From: an uncultured Helicobacter sp.
GTDB lineage: Bacteria > Campylobacterota > Campylobacteria > Campylobacterales > Helicobacteraceae
Assembly (NCBI GenBank): GCA_944325775.1
Contig: CALVBL010000001.1
Span: 1 to 64,000, forward strand
Direction of reading: 5' to 3'
Length of the DNA stretch: 64,000 nt
Shown: positions 51,056 to 59,219 of the stretch, piece after piece
Position numbering within the stretch: position 1 is the stretch's first letter
Layout: every line of letters starts with the position of its first letter
The notes under the pieces: model-generated
The model's database searches: none
Told to the model about the DNA's origin: nothing
What the model saw: the letters and a program-made list of their open reading frames with translations, nothing else
Position numbers and translations under genes: made by a program

Positions 51056-51949
51056 TTATTCTCCTTTGTTGTGCAAAAATACCATTTTCCCGAGTTCAAA
51101 TCCGCTGTGTGCAGCTACCACACTGCATTTGACTTTGAAAAGCAAAAATAAATTTGTCCTCTTGTGAGATTCTAAACACTCATAATTCCCCATACCCTTT
51201 GCCACGATCACATCAGCATGATCAAACATCGCGCGCACCTCATCAGGCGCGTCCTCATAGATAAACCCGGGACTCCTAAGCCCAGAGCTACACACTTCAG
51301 CCAGTGTGAATATCTCTGCACACAGCGGATGTGCCAAATCCTCCATCGTAAGATCGTTGATGATAGGCGCACCACGCACGAGATATGTGATGCAAATCTT
51401 AGGATACAGCTCCCTAATCGCCCTAAGCAACGCAATATCAAAGAGATTTTCCCCTGCATTATCCGCGATATAGAGCAGAGTTTTGGCATTTGCCAATCCT
51501 TGTGTGAATGCCTCTATATCAAAGCACGCAAACGATAGGCGCGCGAAGTCAAAGTCAGATTCAAAGCTAAAATTACTTTGTGAGCCATAATCAATCACAT
51601 TACCCAGAGCTGCGATTTTTAGGGCATCGCTTAGATTCTGTGTGTAGGCATTTTGGGCTTTGAGCTGCTCAAGGATACGCGTGGCAGATTCTATACTGTG
51701 AATCTTGATAGCCTTGTATGGATCGGGGGTGCGGAGCACAGCGGCAAGATGCTCATAGATCGTGATAGCAGCTTTTGGCGGTGGCAAGACACTATCTGTG
51801 TTTATCGTTGTTGCAAGAGATTTAGTGATGTTTTGGGTTTGGGCGAGGATCTCATCGCGACTTTTCTCTGATAGAGCAAGCTCTGAGGTATGCACAAACT
51901 TGTGAATCTGCCCATAGAGGCACTCAAGGCAAGTGTGGGTGAGATTCAT
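51056..51949 (-). CDS. DUF89/ARMT1-like metal-dependent phosphatase
   Basis: 297 residues. LECLYGQIHKFV at the N-terminus, ALGNVIDYGSQ, LYIADNAGENLFDIALLRAI (metal-binding DNAGE), ITYLVRGAPIINDLT, SSGLRSPGF and VIVAKGMGNYECLE are signature segments of DUF89. Related enzymes are damage-control phosphatases acting on sugar phosphates with Co/Ni/Mn. Between glyQ and the DUF3972-like gene, same strand. Confidence 0.88.
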   Translation of the reverse strand: MNLTHTCLECLYGQIHKFVHTSELALSEKSRDEILAQTQNITKSLATTINTDSVLPPPKAAITIYEHLAAVLRTPDPYKAIKIHSIESATRILEQLKAQNAYTQNLSDALKIAALGNVIDYGSQSNFSFESDFDFARLSFACFDIEAFTQGLANAKTLLYIADNAGENLFDIALLRAIRELYPKICITYLVRGAPIINDLTMEDLAHPLCAEIFTLAEVCSSGLRSPGFIYEDAPDEVRAMFDHADVIVAKGMGNYECLESHKRTNLFLLFKVKCSVVAAHSGFELGKMVFLHNKGE

Positions 51950-51952
51950 AAC

Positions 51953-52513
51953 CTACTTGCTGCCATCTGCCATATTGGAGACTTTGCCCCACATTAGGCG
52001 ATATTTGCGCTTCATAAACTCCACTTCCTCACGCGCACTCTGGAGCTCCGCACGCAACACCTCCATTGTCTTTTTGTCATCATCATATACTTCTTGCATG
52101 GAGACAAGCGCGTCTTTAAGGAAGGCATTTTCGTTTTTGAATGCACTGATGGTCTCATCTTTGCTCGCGATGACTTTATCATGCAGGCTCAAAATCGTGG
52201 CGATAGTCTTCTCTACAAATACAGGGCTTAGCTCTTTGCCGTGCATATCGGCACTGACGAGGTTGTTTTCCACGCGTTTGATGAGTGCGGAAGTCCCACT
52301 GCTCGCATCAATCATCACTTTTTCACCCTCTTGCTTGCTCATAATCGCGCCAGATTCTATAAGTTCAAATACGCGATCGTGCTCAAGCCCAGAGAGCTTG
52401 ATAAACTCATCAAGGCTTATCCAAGTCGCTGAAGTCTTGGCAGTCGCGGGGAGATTAGCAGAATCTTTGACAGAATCTGCGGTTTTGGTCACATCGTTTG
52501 TCTCTTGCATCAA
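51953..52513 (-). CDS. DUF3972-like conserved epsilonproteobacterial protein
   Basis: 186 residues. Residues 30-65 (WISLDEFIKLSGLEHDRVFE followed by LIESGAIMSKQEG) look like a MerR-type winged-helix recognition unit. The second half (SKDETISAFKNENAFLKDAL, MEVLRAELQSAREEVEFMKR) is a long coiled coil. Family name from memory of Helicobacter/Campylobacter proteins located near purE; function unknown. Overlaps the purE stop by 4 bases and precedes DUF89. Confidence 0.75.
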   Translation of the reverse strand: MMQETNDVTKTADSVKDSANLPATAKTSATWISLDEFIKLSGLEHDRVFELIESGAIMSKQEGEKVMIDASSGTSALIKRVENNLVSADMHGKELSPVFVEKTIATILSLHDKVIASKDETISAFKNENAFLKDALVSMQEVYDDDKKTMEVLRAELQSAREEVEFMKRKYRLMWGKVSNMADGSK

Positions 52514-53007
52514 TCAATCCTCACTTCTATCTCTGAGGAATCCAGCTCTACTTTTTTAGCTTTCATCATTCTATCTTGCACAAGCTTACCCGCTAGCTCG
52601 TCGTTTTTGAGGCTTAGAATCTGTATGGCAAGATACGCGGCATTGATCGCGCCGGCTTTGCCGATGGTGACGGTCGCCACAGGCATAGAGCTAGGCATCT
52701 GCACGGTAGAAAGTAGCGAATCTAATCCATCTAGCGCACCTCCAGCGAGTGGCACGCCGATCACAGGCTTGCAAGTCTGTGCCGCCACCGCACCCGCCAA
52801 ATGCGCTGCCATACCAGCTGCTGCGATAAATACTTGTGCGCCACGACTTTGAGCGTCTTTGACATATTCTTTGGTGCGCTCTGGGGAACGATGGGCTGAT
52901 GAGACGATCATCTCATAGGGCACATCAAATTTTTTAAACACCTCCGCGCATTCACTCATCACGTTAAAATCACTCTTGCTTCCCATAATGATACTGACAA
53001 AATCCAC
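52510..53007 (-). CDS. purE: 5-(carboxyamino)imidazole ribonucleotide mutase
   Basis: 165 residues. SIIMGSKSDFNVMSECAEVF, VSSAHRSPERTKEYV (catalytic His), VFIAAAGMAAHLAGAVAAQT and PVIGVPLAGGALDGLDSLLS are the class I PurE motifs. Acts in purine biosynthesis (N5-CAIR to CAIR). First gene of the purE-DUF3972-DUF89-glyQ run. Confidence 0.95.
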   Translation of the reverse strand: MDFVSIIMGSKSDFNVMSECAEVFKKFDVPYEMIVSSAHRSPERTKEYVKDAQSRGAQVFIAAAGMAAHLAGAVAAQTCKPVIGVPLAGGALDGLDSLLSTVQMPSSMPVATVTIGKAGAINAAYLAIQILSLKNDELAGKLVQDRMMKAKKVELDSSEIEVRID

Positions 53008-53146
53008 CGCATAACCCCTTATTGATGTTCTTAAAAATCACAGAATCTAAAAAGCCCGAAGTCTAACACAAAAAACTTTAAGCAACGCTTGCTAGTCTTA
53101 AGCAAATGCAATTCCCAGCTTAAGGCACAACTCAAGAAATATACGC

Positions 53147-53152
53147 TACAAT
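53147..53152 (+). promoter_or_regulatory. -10 box TACAAT of rpsB-tsf
   Basis: ATACGCTACAATCACGCC, 130 bases before rpsB; leaves a structured leader (53160-53281) that could hold an autoregulatory S2 site. Confidence 0.5.
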
Positions 53153-53281
53153 CACGCCCGTTTTTCACCAAAAACAATCCGCACATACCAATCCTTAAAA
53201 AGGTTGCAAACTCACGAATTTCGCTTCAGTGAGGGTGCTAATGGGTATGGAGGCAAAACCACAATACTACAAGGAGAACCT

Positions 53282-54058
53282 ATGGTAACAATGAAAGACT
53301 TACTTGAATGCGGTGTGCATTTCGGACATCAGACAAGACGCTGGAATCCAAAAATGAAGCGATTTATTTTTGGTGTGCGCAAAAATATCCACATCATCGA
53401 CTTACAAAAGACTTTGCGCTATTTTAAATACACTTACAACATCATCAAAGACACAGCAGCAGAGGGCAAGACGATTATGTTTGTAGGGACTAAAAAGCAA
53501 GCGAGTGAGACGATTAAGCAATACGCTGAAAGTATCAATATCCCTTATGTGAATTATCGCTGGCTGGGCGGTATGCTCACAAACTTCAGCACGATCAAAA
53601 AATCCGTGCGCAAACTTGAGATCATTGAGCAAATGGAAGAGAGCGGGCAAATCGATCTTTTGACCAAAAAAGAGAAGCTTATGCTCCAGCGCAAAAAAGA
53701 CAAGCTTACCAAATATCTTGGCGGCGTGCGCCATATGAAAAAAGCGCCGGATATGATTTTTGTCATCGATGTGGTAAAAGAAAAAATCGCAGTGGCAGAA
53801 GCACGTAGACTCGGTATCCCTGTAGTCGCACCACTTGATACAAACTGCGATCCTGATAATGTGGATTATCCAATCCCGGGCAATGATGATGCGATCCGAT
53901 CGATTCAGCTTTTCTGCAAAGAAGTGACTGAAGCAATCTTAGAAGGGCGCAATGAAAACAAAGACCTAGAGAGCCAAGAGCTAGAGGCACAGATCCCAGC
54001 TACAGAGCAAGAAACACAAGAAGTGCTTGAAGAGATTAAGCAAGAGCAAGGAGAGTGA
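53282..54058 (+). CDS. rpsB: 30S ribosomal protein S2
   Basis: 258 residues from ATG 53282 (AAGGAG 6 bases upstream; an upstream extension to 53204 lacks S2 homology). VTMKDLLECGVHFGHQTRRW, NPKMKRFIFGVRKNIHIIDL, YVNYRWLGGMLTNFSTI and IPVVAPLDTNCDPDNVDYPI are S2 hallmarks. The acidic C-terminal tail (EIKQEQGE) is common in this group. tsf follows with a 2-base gap. Confidence 0.97.
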   Translation: MVTMKDLLECGVHFGHQTRRWNPKMKRFIFGVRKNIHIIDLQKTLRYFKYTYNIIKDTAAEGKTIMFVGTKKQASETIKQYAESINIPYVNYRWLGGMLTNFSTIKKSVRKLEIIEQMEESGQIDLLTKKEKLMLQRKKDKLTKYLGGVRHMKKAPDMIFVIDVVKEKIAVAEARRLGIPVVAPLDTNCDPDNVDYPIPGNDDAIRSIQLFCKEVTEAILEGRNENKDLESQELEAQIPATEQETQEVLEEIKQEQGE

Positions 54059-54060
54059 GT

Positions 54061-55125
54061 ATGGAGATTTCAGCACAATTAGTAAAACAACTTCGAGAAA
54101 TGACCGATGCGGGTATGATGGACTGCAAAAAAGCCCTAGTAGAAGTGGGTGGCGATATCCAAAAAGCAGTAGAATATCTCCGCGAAAAGGGCTTGAGCAA
54201 GGCAGCTAAAAAAGCCGATAGGGTCGCAAGCGAAGGTGTCGTGAGTGTGGAAGTAGCGAGTGATTTTTCTAAGGCTTCGTTGCTAGAGATTAACTCCGAG
54301 ACAGACTTCGTAGCAAAAAATGACAATTTCAAAGACCTCGTAGCAAAGAGTTCTAAACTTGTATTTGATCACGAAATCAGTGATGTGAGCACACTTAATA
54401 GCATTCAGATAGAAGGCACGAAGTTTGAAGAATACCTCCAACAAAATATCGCAAAAATCGGTGAAAATATCGTAATAAGACGCCTTGAGAGCATCAAAGT
54501 CGAAGGCAATGCGATTGTCAATGGCTATGTGCATTCTAATGGACGCGTGGGTGTGCTCATCGCGATGAGATTCAAAAACGCAAACTCCAAAGCCCCAGCT
54601 GCAGATCTTGCTAGAAGTTTTTGTATGCACGCAGCAGCGATGAAACCACAAGTGCTAAGCTACCACGAGTTGGATTCAGAATTTATCCAAAAAGAAAAAG
54701 TCGCACTTATCGCAGAGCTTAGCAAAGAAAACGAAGAGTTCAAGCGACTTGGCAAGCCGCTGCATAAGATCCCAGAGTATGTGAGCCGCAGCGAGCTCAC
54801 AGAGGCAGTGCTAGAATCTACTAGACAAAAACTCCAAGAGGATCTCAAAGCACAGGGCAAGCCCGAGCAGATTTGGGATAAAATCATTCCGGGACAAATA
54901 GAGCGATTTATCTCTGACAACACACTGATTGATCAGCGTCTTACGCTTTTGGGGCAGTTTTTTGTGATGGATGACAAAAAGACAATCGCACAAGTGCTTG
55001 AAGCCAAGTCCAAGGAGCTTGGCGATGAGCTAACAATCATCAAGTATGTGCGCTTTGAGCTCGGCGAGGGTATCGAGAAAAAAGTGGAGGATTTCGCCGC
55101 TGAAGTCGCCGCGCAAATGCAATAA
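54061..55125 (+). CDS. tsf: translation elongation factor Ts
   Basis: 354 residues from ATG 54061 (AGGAG 7 bases upstream). LVKQLREMTDAGMMDCKKAL followed by VEVGGDIQKAVEYLREKG is the UBA-like start; SLLEINSETDFVAKND is the conserved TDFVA motif. A second core repeat fills the longer C-terminus. Nucleotide exchange factor for EF-Tu. rpsB-tsf is the usual pair. Confidence 0.97.
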   Translation: MEISAQLVKQLREMTDAGMMDCKKALVEVGGDIQKAVEYLREKGLSKAAKKADRVASEGVVSVEVASDFSKASLLEINSETDFVAKNDNFKDLVAKSSKLVFDHEISDVSTLNSIQIEGTKFEEYLQQNIAKIGENIVIRRLESIKVEGNAIVNGYVHSNGRVGVLIAMRFKNANSKAPAADLARSFCMHAAAMKPQVLSYHELDSEFIQKEKVALIAELSKENEEFKRLGKPLHKIPEYVSRSELTEAVLESTRQKLQEDLKAQGKPEQIWDKIIPGQIERFISDNTLIDQRLTLLGQFFVMDDKKTIAQVLEAKSKELGDELTIIKYVRFELGEGIEKKVEDFAAEVAAQMQ

Positions 55126-55217
55126 ATGCCAATTCTAGGGCTTTGTGCGAGAGAATCCCCAAAGCTCTTTTGGCACTCCTTATTTTTGATATGTTTGCAA
55201 ACTCTCCCAAATCCCTT

Positions 55218-56819
55218 TCACTCTATTGAAGTATTCTTTAGCTGCACGAGGCAGCTTACCCTACGATACGCCCCCTCCTCTTGGCAGTTTGTAGCCAAAA
55301 ACCCAGCCAAATCTTGCGAGAGAGAATCTTTAAGTCCTATGTAATACACGCTTTCGTGCTTTTGGAGCAGAGCTTGCAGTAGCGCACGACTTTGAGTAGG
55401 ATTAGATTCTATAAAATATTTTCCTATGTCGTTAAACAAATACACGAGTGTGCCGTATTGCCAACTCCAATTGGGCAAGGTTACAACAACAGGGGCGTGA
55501 TGCTGCTGCGCAAAGGCGTATTGCTCTATGGGTATGAGCATATCATGACGCAATGTGTAATGATATGCTAAGCCACCACACATCACCACTGCTAATCCCC
55601 AGCTTATCAAACTTTTGCGCCACATATACAACGTAGCCACAGCCAAGAAATACAACAACCCAAATGCTGGCACAATATATCGAAGTGTCTTGTATGGCGC
55701 GAGATACATCACGATCAGCATCCACACACACGCCACACATCCAAGCACTATGAGCGCACGCCATAATGTATCAATATGAGCTTTGCGCCACACCAATGCA
55801 CACCCAAGCCCCACTCCAAATACAAGCAACACATAGGTATTGTAATGAATCTGCAATATATCCCACAGCACAGACATGGACTGCTTGAGATTCTCAAGCA
55901 TCTCCGCACTATCGAGCTTTGTCTTAGCCTCCTTAGCTCTCCCGCTATCCAATAACCCCACAAAATAACTTTTATACAGCACCCTGCTCCACACAAAAGC
56001 ACTCGCCACCACGATCACCAAAGATAGCATTGCCCATATCTTACGCCATTTGCACACTGCCAAAACCGCTACACCAAGCACCACAAAAAACAAGCTAAAA
56101 TATCCAGAAAGCAACAACAACCCAGTACAAAATCCATAATAGAGCACAAACCAAAAGCGCACCTTGGCATTTTGATAAAATATCACGCTATTTAGCACAA
56201 ACAACCATATCATACATTCTTGCAGCGCGTATTCTCGTAAAAAAATCGTATTGGACACCCCAGCAGAATTTAAAAACACCAAACCAAGCAACAACGGCAC
56301 AATATAACTTACCCCAAAAAGCCTATATCCCAAAACTCCAACAATACAAAAACTCAGCACAAAAAATACGAGGTTTAATCCCAAGCCTCTTTGCTTGATC
56401 CACTCAAAATCCCCAGTTTTGACACCCACATTCCACAAACGCAAAAGCACATAATACAAATCAGGGTGAGCAAGATCCCAATTATTGTTTTGCCATAGTT
56501 TTTGTATATCCTGCCACGCATCACTTAGTGTGGGGTTGTTCCAATACACCATTTCCTTGAGTTCTTTGCCAAAAAACTCCCCATTTGGGAGTGTTTTGCC
56601 CCATACATAACCACCAGCATTGCTAATACTCACAGAGAGGGTTTCATCGACATGAAAGCCGTTTTTATGATGGATATAATACCAGCGCAACCCAAGCGCC
56701 AAAACAAATACAAAAAAACAGAGTGCAACGAGAGAGAATGTGCGCCAACGATAATGAGTAAAAAGACTTTTTAGAGAACTACAAGAGCTACATTGGGGGG
56801 GGGGCGAGACGAAAAACAT
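55218..56819 (-). CDS. GT-C membrane glycosyltransferase, phase-variable
   Basis: 533 residues. First codons MFFVSPPPQCSS come from a C10 tract (56795-56804 on the plus strand), so the gene is ON here; one base change stops it near the start. About 11 membrane helices follow. The first external loop carries FHVDETLSVSISNAGG, with the Asp-Glu pair typical of GT-C polyprenyl-phosphate-sugar transferases (PMT/ArnT family). Likely attaches a sugar or phosphoglycan component in the periplasm. Convergent with tsf. Confidence 0.82.
   Translation of the reverse strand: MFFVSPPPQCSSCSSLKSLFTHYRWRTFSLVALCFFVFVLALGLRWYYIHHKNGFHVDETLSVSISNAGGYVWGKTLPNGEFFGKELKEMVYWNNPTLSDAWQDIQKLWQNNNWDLAHPDLYYVLLRLWNVGVKTGDFEWIKQRGLGLNLVFFVLSFCIVGVLGYRLFGVSYIVPLLLGLVFLNSAGVSNTIFLREYALQECMIWLFVLNSVIFYQNAKVRFWFVLYYGFCTGLLLLSGYFSLFFVVLGVAVLAVCKWRKIWAMLSLVIVVASAFVWSRVLYKSYFVGLLDSGRAKEAKTKLDSAEMLENLKQSMSVLWDILQIHYNTYVLLVFGVGLGCALVWRKAHIDTLWRALIVLGCVACVWMLIVMYLAPYKTLRYIVPAFGLLYFLAVATLYMWRKSLISWGLAVVMCGGLAYHYTLRHDMLIPIEQYAFAQQHHAPVVVTLPNWSWQYGTLVYLFNDIGKYFIESNPTQSRALLQALLQKHESVYYIGLKDSLSQDLAGFLATNCQEEGAYRRVSCLVQLKNTSIE
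56795..56804. repeat. G10 (C10 in the gene) contingency tract
   Basis: Codons 6-8 of the GT-C gene; in frame. The tract is at the extreme 5' end, so slippage is all-or-none. Confidence 0.9.
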
Positions 56820-57149
56820 AAAAACTCCTTATTGTAGAATCACGCTCTTTGTGGTAGTATTTGCGTTCTAAAATATCTCTATGGAATCTAGCTAGCGATT
56901 ATACAATCCATAATCTTTATAGAATCTAAAGAAGTATTTGTGTGTCGCAGGCGGCGAATCTAGCGGCTTAGATTCTATTATCTCATGCAAGAGCGAGCTT
57001 TGTGTATCGCTCGGCTGGAGTGAATCTAGCCTCACTCCGCTTACGCGTATATACACTATCAAAATCTATGAGCTTAGATTCATAAGATTCTAATGTCACT
57101 GGCGAGCTTAGAGTTTATTGCTCTTAATTCTCACCAAAAAGGAGGGGGC
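56820..57149. other. 330-bp intergenic region with repeats
   Basis: No gene. Contains GAATCTA-N6-TAGATTC (56956-56975) and a two-hairpin element (56987-57060: GAGCGA...TCGCTC stem and a GGAGTGA...TCACTCC stem). Confidence 0.6.
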
Positions 57150-58061
57150 ATGGCTATCTTTGAACCATTATTTAGTATTTTTGTGCTGCTTTTTGGTGGC
57201 TATGTCGCTAAAAGAGTGGGCGTACTCAAACAAAAACAATCCAAAATGTTTCTTGACTTTGCGCTACTCTTCGCCCTTCCTTGCCTAATCTTTGAAAATG
57301 CCTATAAACTCAAGTTTGATATAGAGCTACTGGGTGTGATCGCGCTGGGGCTGTGCTCAAACATCATCGCAACCTGCATCATCGTGGGGCTTGGTAGAGC
57401 TTTTAGATTCTCAAAATCCACCTTGGTGAGTATGACACTCCTCACATGCTTTGGCAACACACTCTTTGTCGGGATACCTATCATTGCTGCGCTCTACCCC
57501 GATCCGCAGTATATGGGCGAGGTGATCTGCTATGACGCACTTGCGACGATGCTACCTATCTTGCTTTTTGGATCCTTCATCATCAACCTCGCTCGCCCCA
57601 CCAAGCCAAGCCTGATCCAAAATATCAAGGCAATCGTTGTTTTTCCGCCATTTATTGCGCTCGTGCTGGGGCTAGTGTGTAGCTTTGTGAGTTTGCCACA
57701 TTTTGTCTTTGGACCCATCACGCTTTTTGGGCATTCTGCCACTTCAGTAGCACTCTTTGCCATCGGGCTTTCTCTAGGTTTTAGCGCGATCAAAAACTCC
57801 TATAAAAGCGTAACGATCGTGATAGCAGGCAAAATGCTCCTTGCACCACTCATTTTCGTAGGCATAGCCAAACTCCTCCGGATAGAATCCTCGCCCTCAC
57901 TGCTCATCGCGATCTTTGAATCTGCTATGCCTACTATGACACTCGCTGGGGCAATGGTGATGAAAGCCAAGCTAGATTCTAATCTCGCGGTGAGCGCGAT
58001 AGCCTTTGGTATGCTCTTTAGCGCGATTTCAATACCGCTGTGGGTGTGGGCACTGACCTAA
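57150..58061 (+). CDS. AEC-family membrane transporter
   Basis: 303 residues from ATG 57150 (AAGGAGG). Ten helices in the auxin-efflux-carrier pattern: FEPLFSIFVLLFGGYVAKRV, FLDFALLFALPCLIFENAY, LTCFGNTLFVGIPIIAAL, IGLSLGFSAIKNSYK, FESAMPTMTLAGAMVMKAKL. Family members export organic acids, or small hydrophobic molecules (malonate, malate). Convergent with the MFS pseudogene; stops overlap by 4 bases. Confidence 0.85.
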   Translation: MAIFEPLFSIFVLLFGGYVAKRVGVLKQKQSKMFLDFALLFALPCLIFENAYKLKFDIELLGVIALGLCSNIIATCIIVGLGRAFRFSKSTLVSMTLLTCFGNTLFVGIPIIAALYPDPQYMGEVICYDALATMLPILLFGSFIINLARPTKPSLIQNIKAIVVFPPFIALVLGLVCSFVSLPHFVFGPITLFGHSATSVALFAIGLSLGFSAIKNSYKSVTIVIAGKMLLAPLIFVGIAKLLRIESSPSLLIAIFESAMPTMTLAGAMVMKAKLDSNLAVSAIAFGMLFSAISIPLWVWALT

Positions 58062-58989
58062 GCCCTTACCCTAGCCCTCACACACACCACGATAACTCCC
58101 AAAACCACCAAAATACAGCTGCTCAATGCACTCATTTTTATGTCTAGCATATCGCTCACATAGCCACAGATGATCGCGCCAAGGCTCAATCCTATGTTTG
58201 CCACTGACAAAAAGATACCATTAGTAAATTCCGCTTGTTTAGGGAAGGGATCGGTTATCATAAAATGCACGGCATTATTCATAATCCCAGCTAAGATTCC
58301 AAGCACGAGGATAATTCCAGCCAACACCAAGGCATTTTGTGCTTCCACAAAGATAGCCACATACAGCAAGGACATAAAAATGGCACTTAGCAAAATACTT
58401 CTGTTTGCATTTGTGCTTAACGCCCTTCCAGCTAGGATATTGCCCACTATGTTCGTACCGCCGTAAATAGCTAAAATAACGGATATGTGCGTGAAATTTA
58501 ACTGCGTCACCTTATGTAAAAACTCACTCAAATACCCATAAAAGCCAAATATGGCAGCTTGTATGATGATGACTGCAAAGATGCTAAGCCACAGCAAAGG
58601 GCTTTTTAGTATGCTAAGTTGCTCTTTGAGGTGAGGTTTTTCGCCCTTGCCTGTGTTTGGGACAAAAAAGATCGTAAAGACTAAGGTAATGCCCGTCAAA
58701 AGAGCAAAAAAGGCTTGTGCGGCTTCATAAGAGAGACGGCTAGACAGACCAACATAAGCTTTTTTTTTTGATTAAACCCCGCACACAAAAGCGGCACTAT
58801 GGGCGCACAAAGCGTAATCATGAGCGCAAAGATACTCACCGCCCAGCCCGCATCGGCTGCCGAAATACCAAAATGTATCTGCAAGATAGGTATGAGCCCC
58901 ATCGCCCCAAGCTCGGTACTAAGGATAGAAAAAATGCCAAAGGTTAGGATAAATATTAAGATTGCCTTGGAATTAGATTCTGTATTCAT
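58058..58989 (-). pseudogene. MFS transporter, decayed
   Basis: The N-terminal part (from 58989) has the MFS start FGIFSILSTELGAMGLIPIL and helices 1-2 up to GFNQKKKLM, then runs into an A10 tract (58760-58769) and leaves the frame. The C-terminal half (helices 6-12: ALLTGITLVFTIFFVPNTG and so on) continues in the other frame. Between them about 90 residues (helices 3-5) are missing: the joined reading is VGLSSRLSYEAAQAFFALL. So there are two defects, an internal deletion and a frameshift. Presumably once an AraJ-type sugar/drug efflux protein. Confidence 0.8.
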
Positions 58990-59047
58990 TGCTTTTTTCT
59001 TGTTGTATTGTTTAGAATCAAACCTTAAATTCTAGAATCAAAAGTAT

Positions 59048-59074
59048 AGAAGATGATACCTACTCTAAGTCAAG
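59048..59074. repeat. 27-bp relative of the 51-bp repeat
   Basis: AGAAGATGATACCTACTCTA then AGTCAAG; two mismatches against 1792-1818. It keeps the LDLE-stop codons of the methylase tail. Preceded by ATTCTAGAATCAAAAGTATA, also at 4873-4892. Confidence 0.6.
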
Positions 59075-59219
59075 AGAAAATTGTGTTTTTGATGTATGAT
59101 GCACCATCATCTTAAGACAGGAGCATATCGATAGTCAGCAATCCTCGTTCTAAGCACACTGCAGGTTTTACTCACATAGCGCGCTCTAAAGCTTTGCACA
59201 AACGCCTTCAGTCGTGCCT

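Noticed and set aside
51933..52559. 208-codon plus-strand open frame opposite the DUF3972-like gene
   Set aside because: Antisense shadow of a coiled-coil gene; Ser/Leu-rich, no start site context.
53160..53281. rpsB leader as a riboswitch
   Set aside because: A long leader is present but I could not draw a convincing conserved structure, so it is only mentioned with the promoter.
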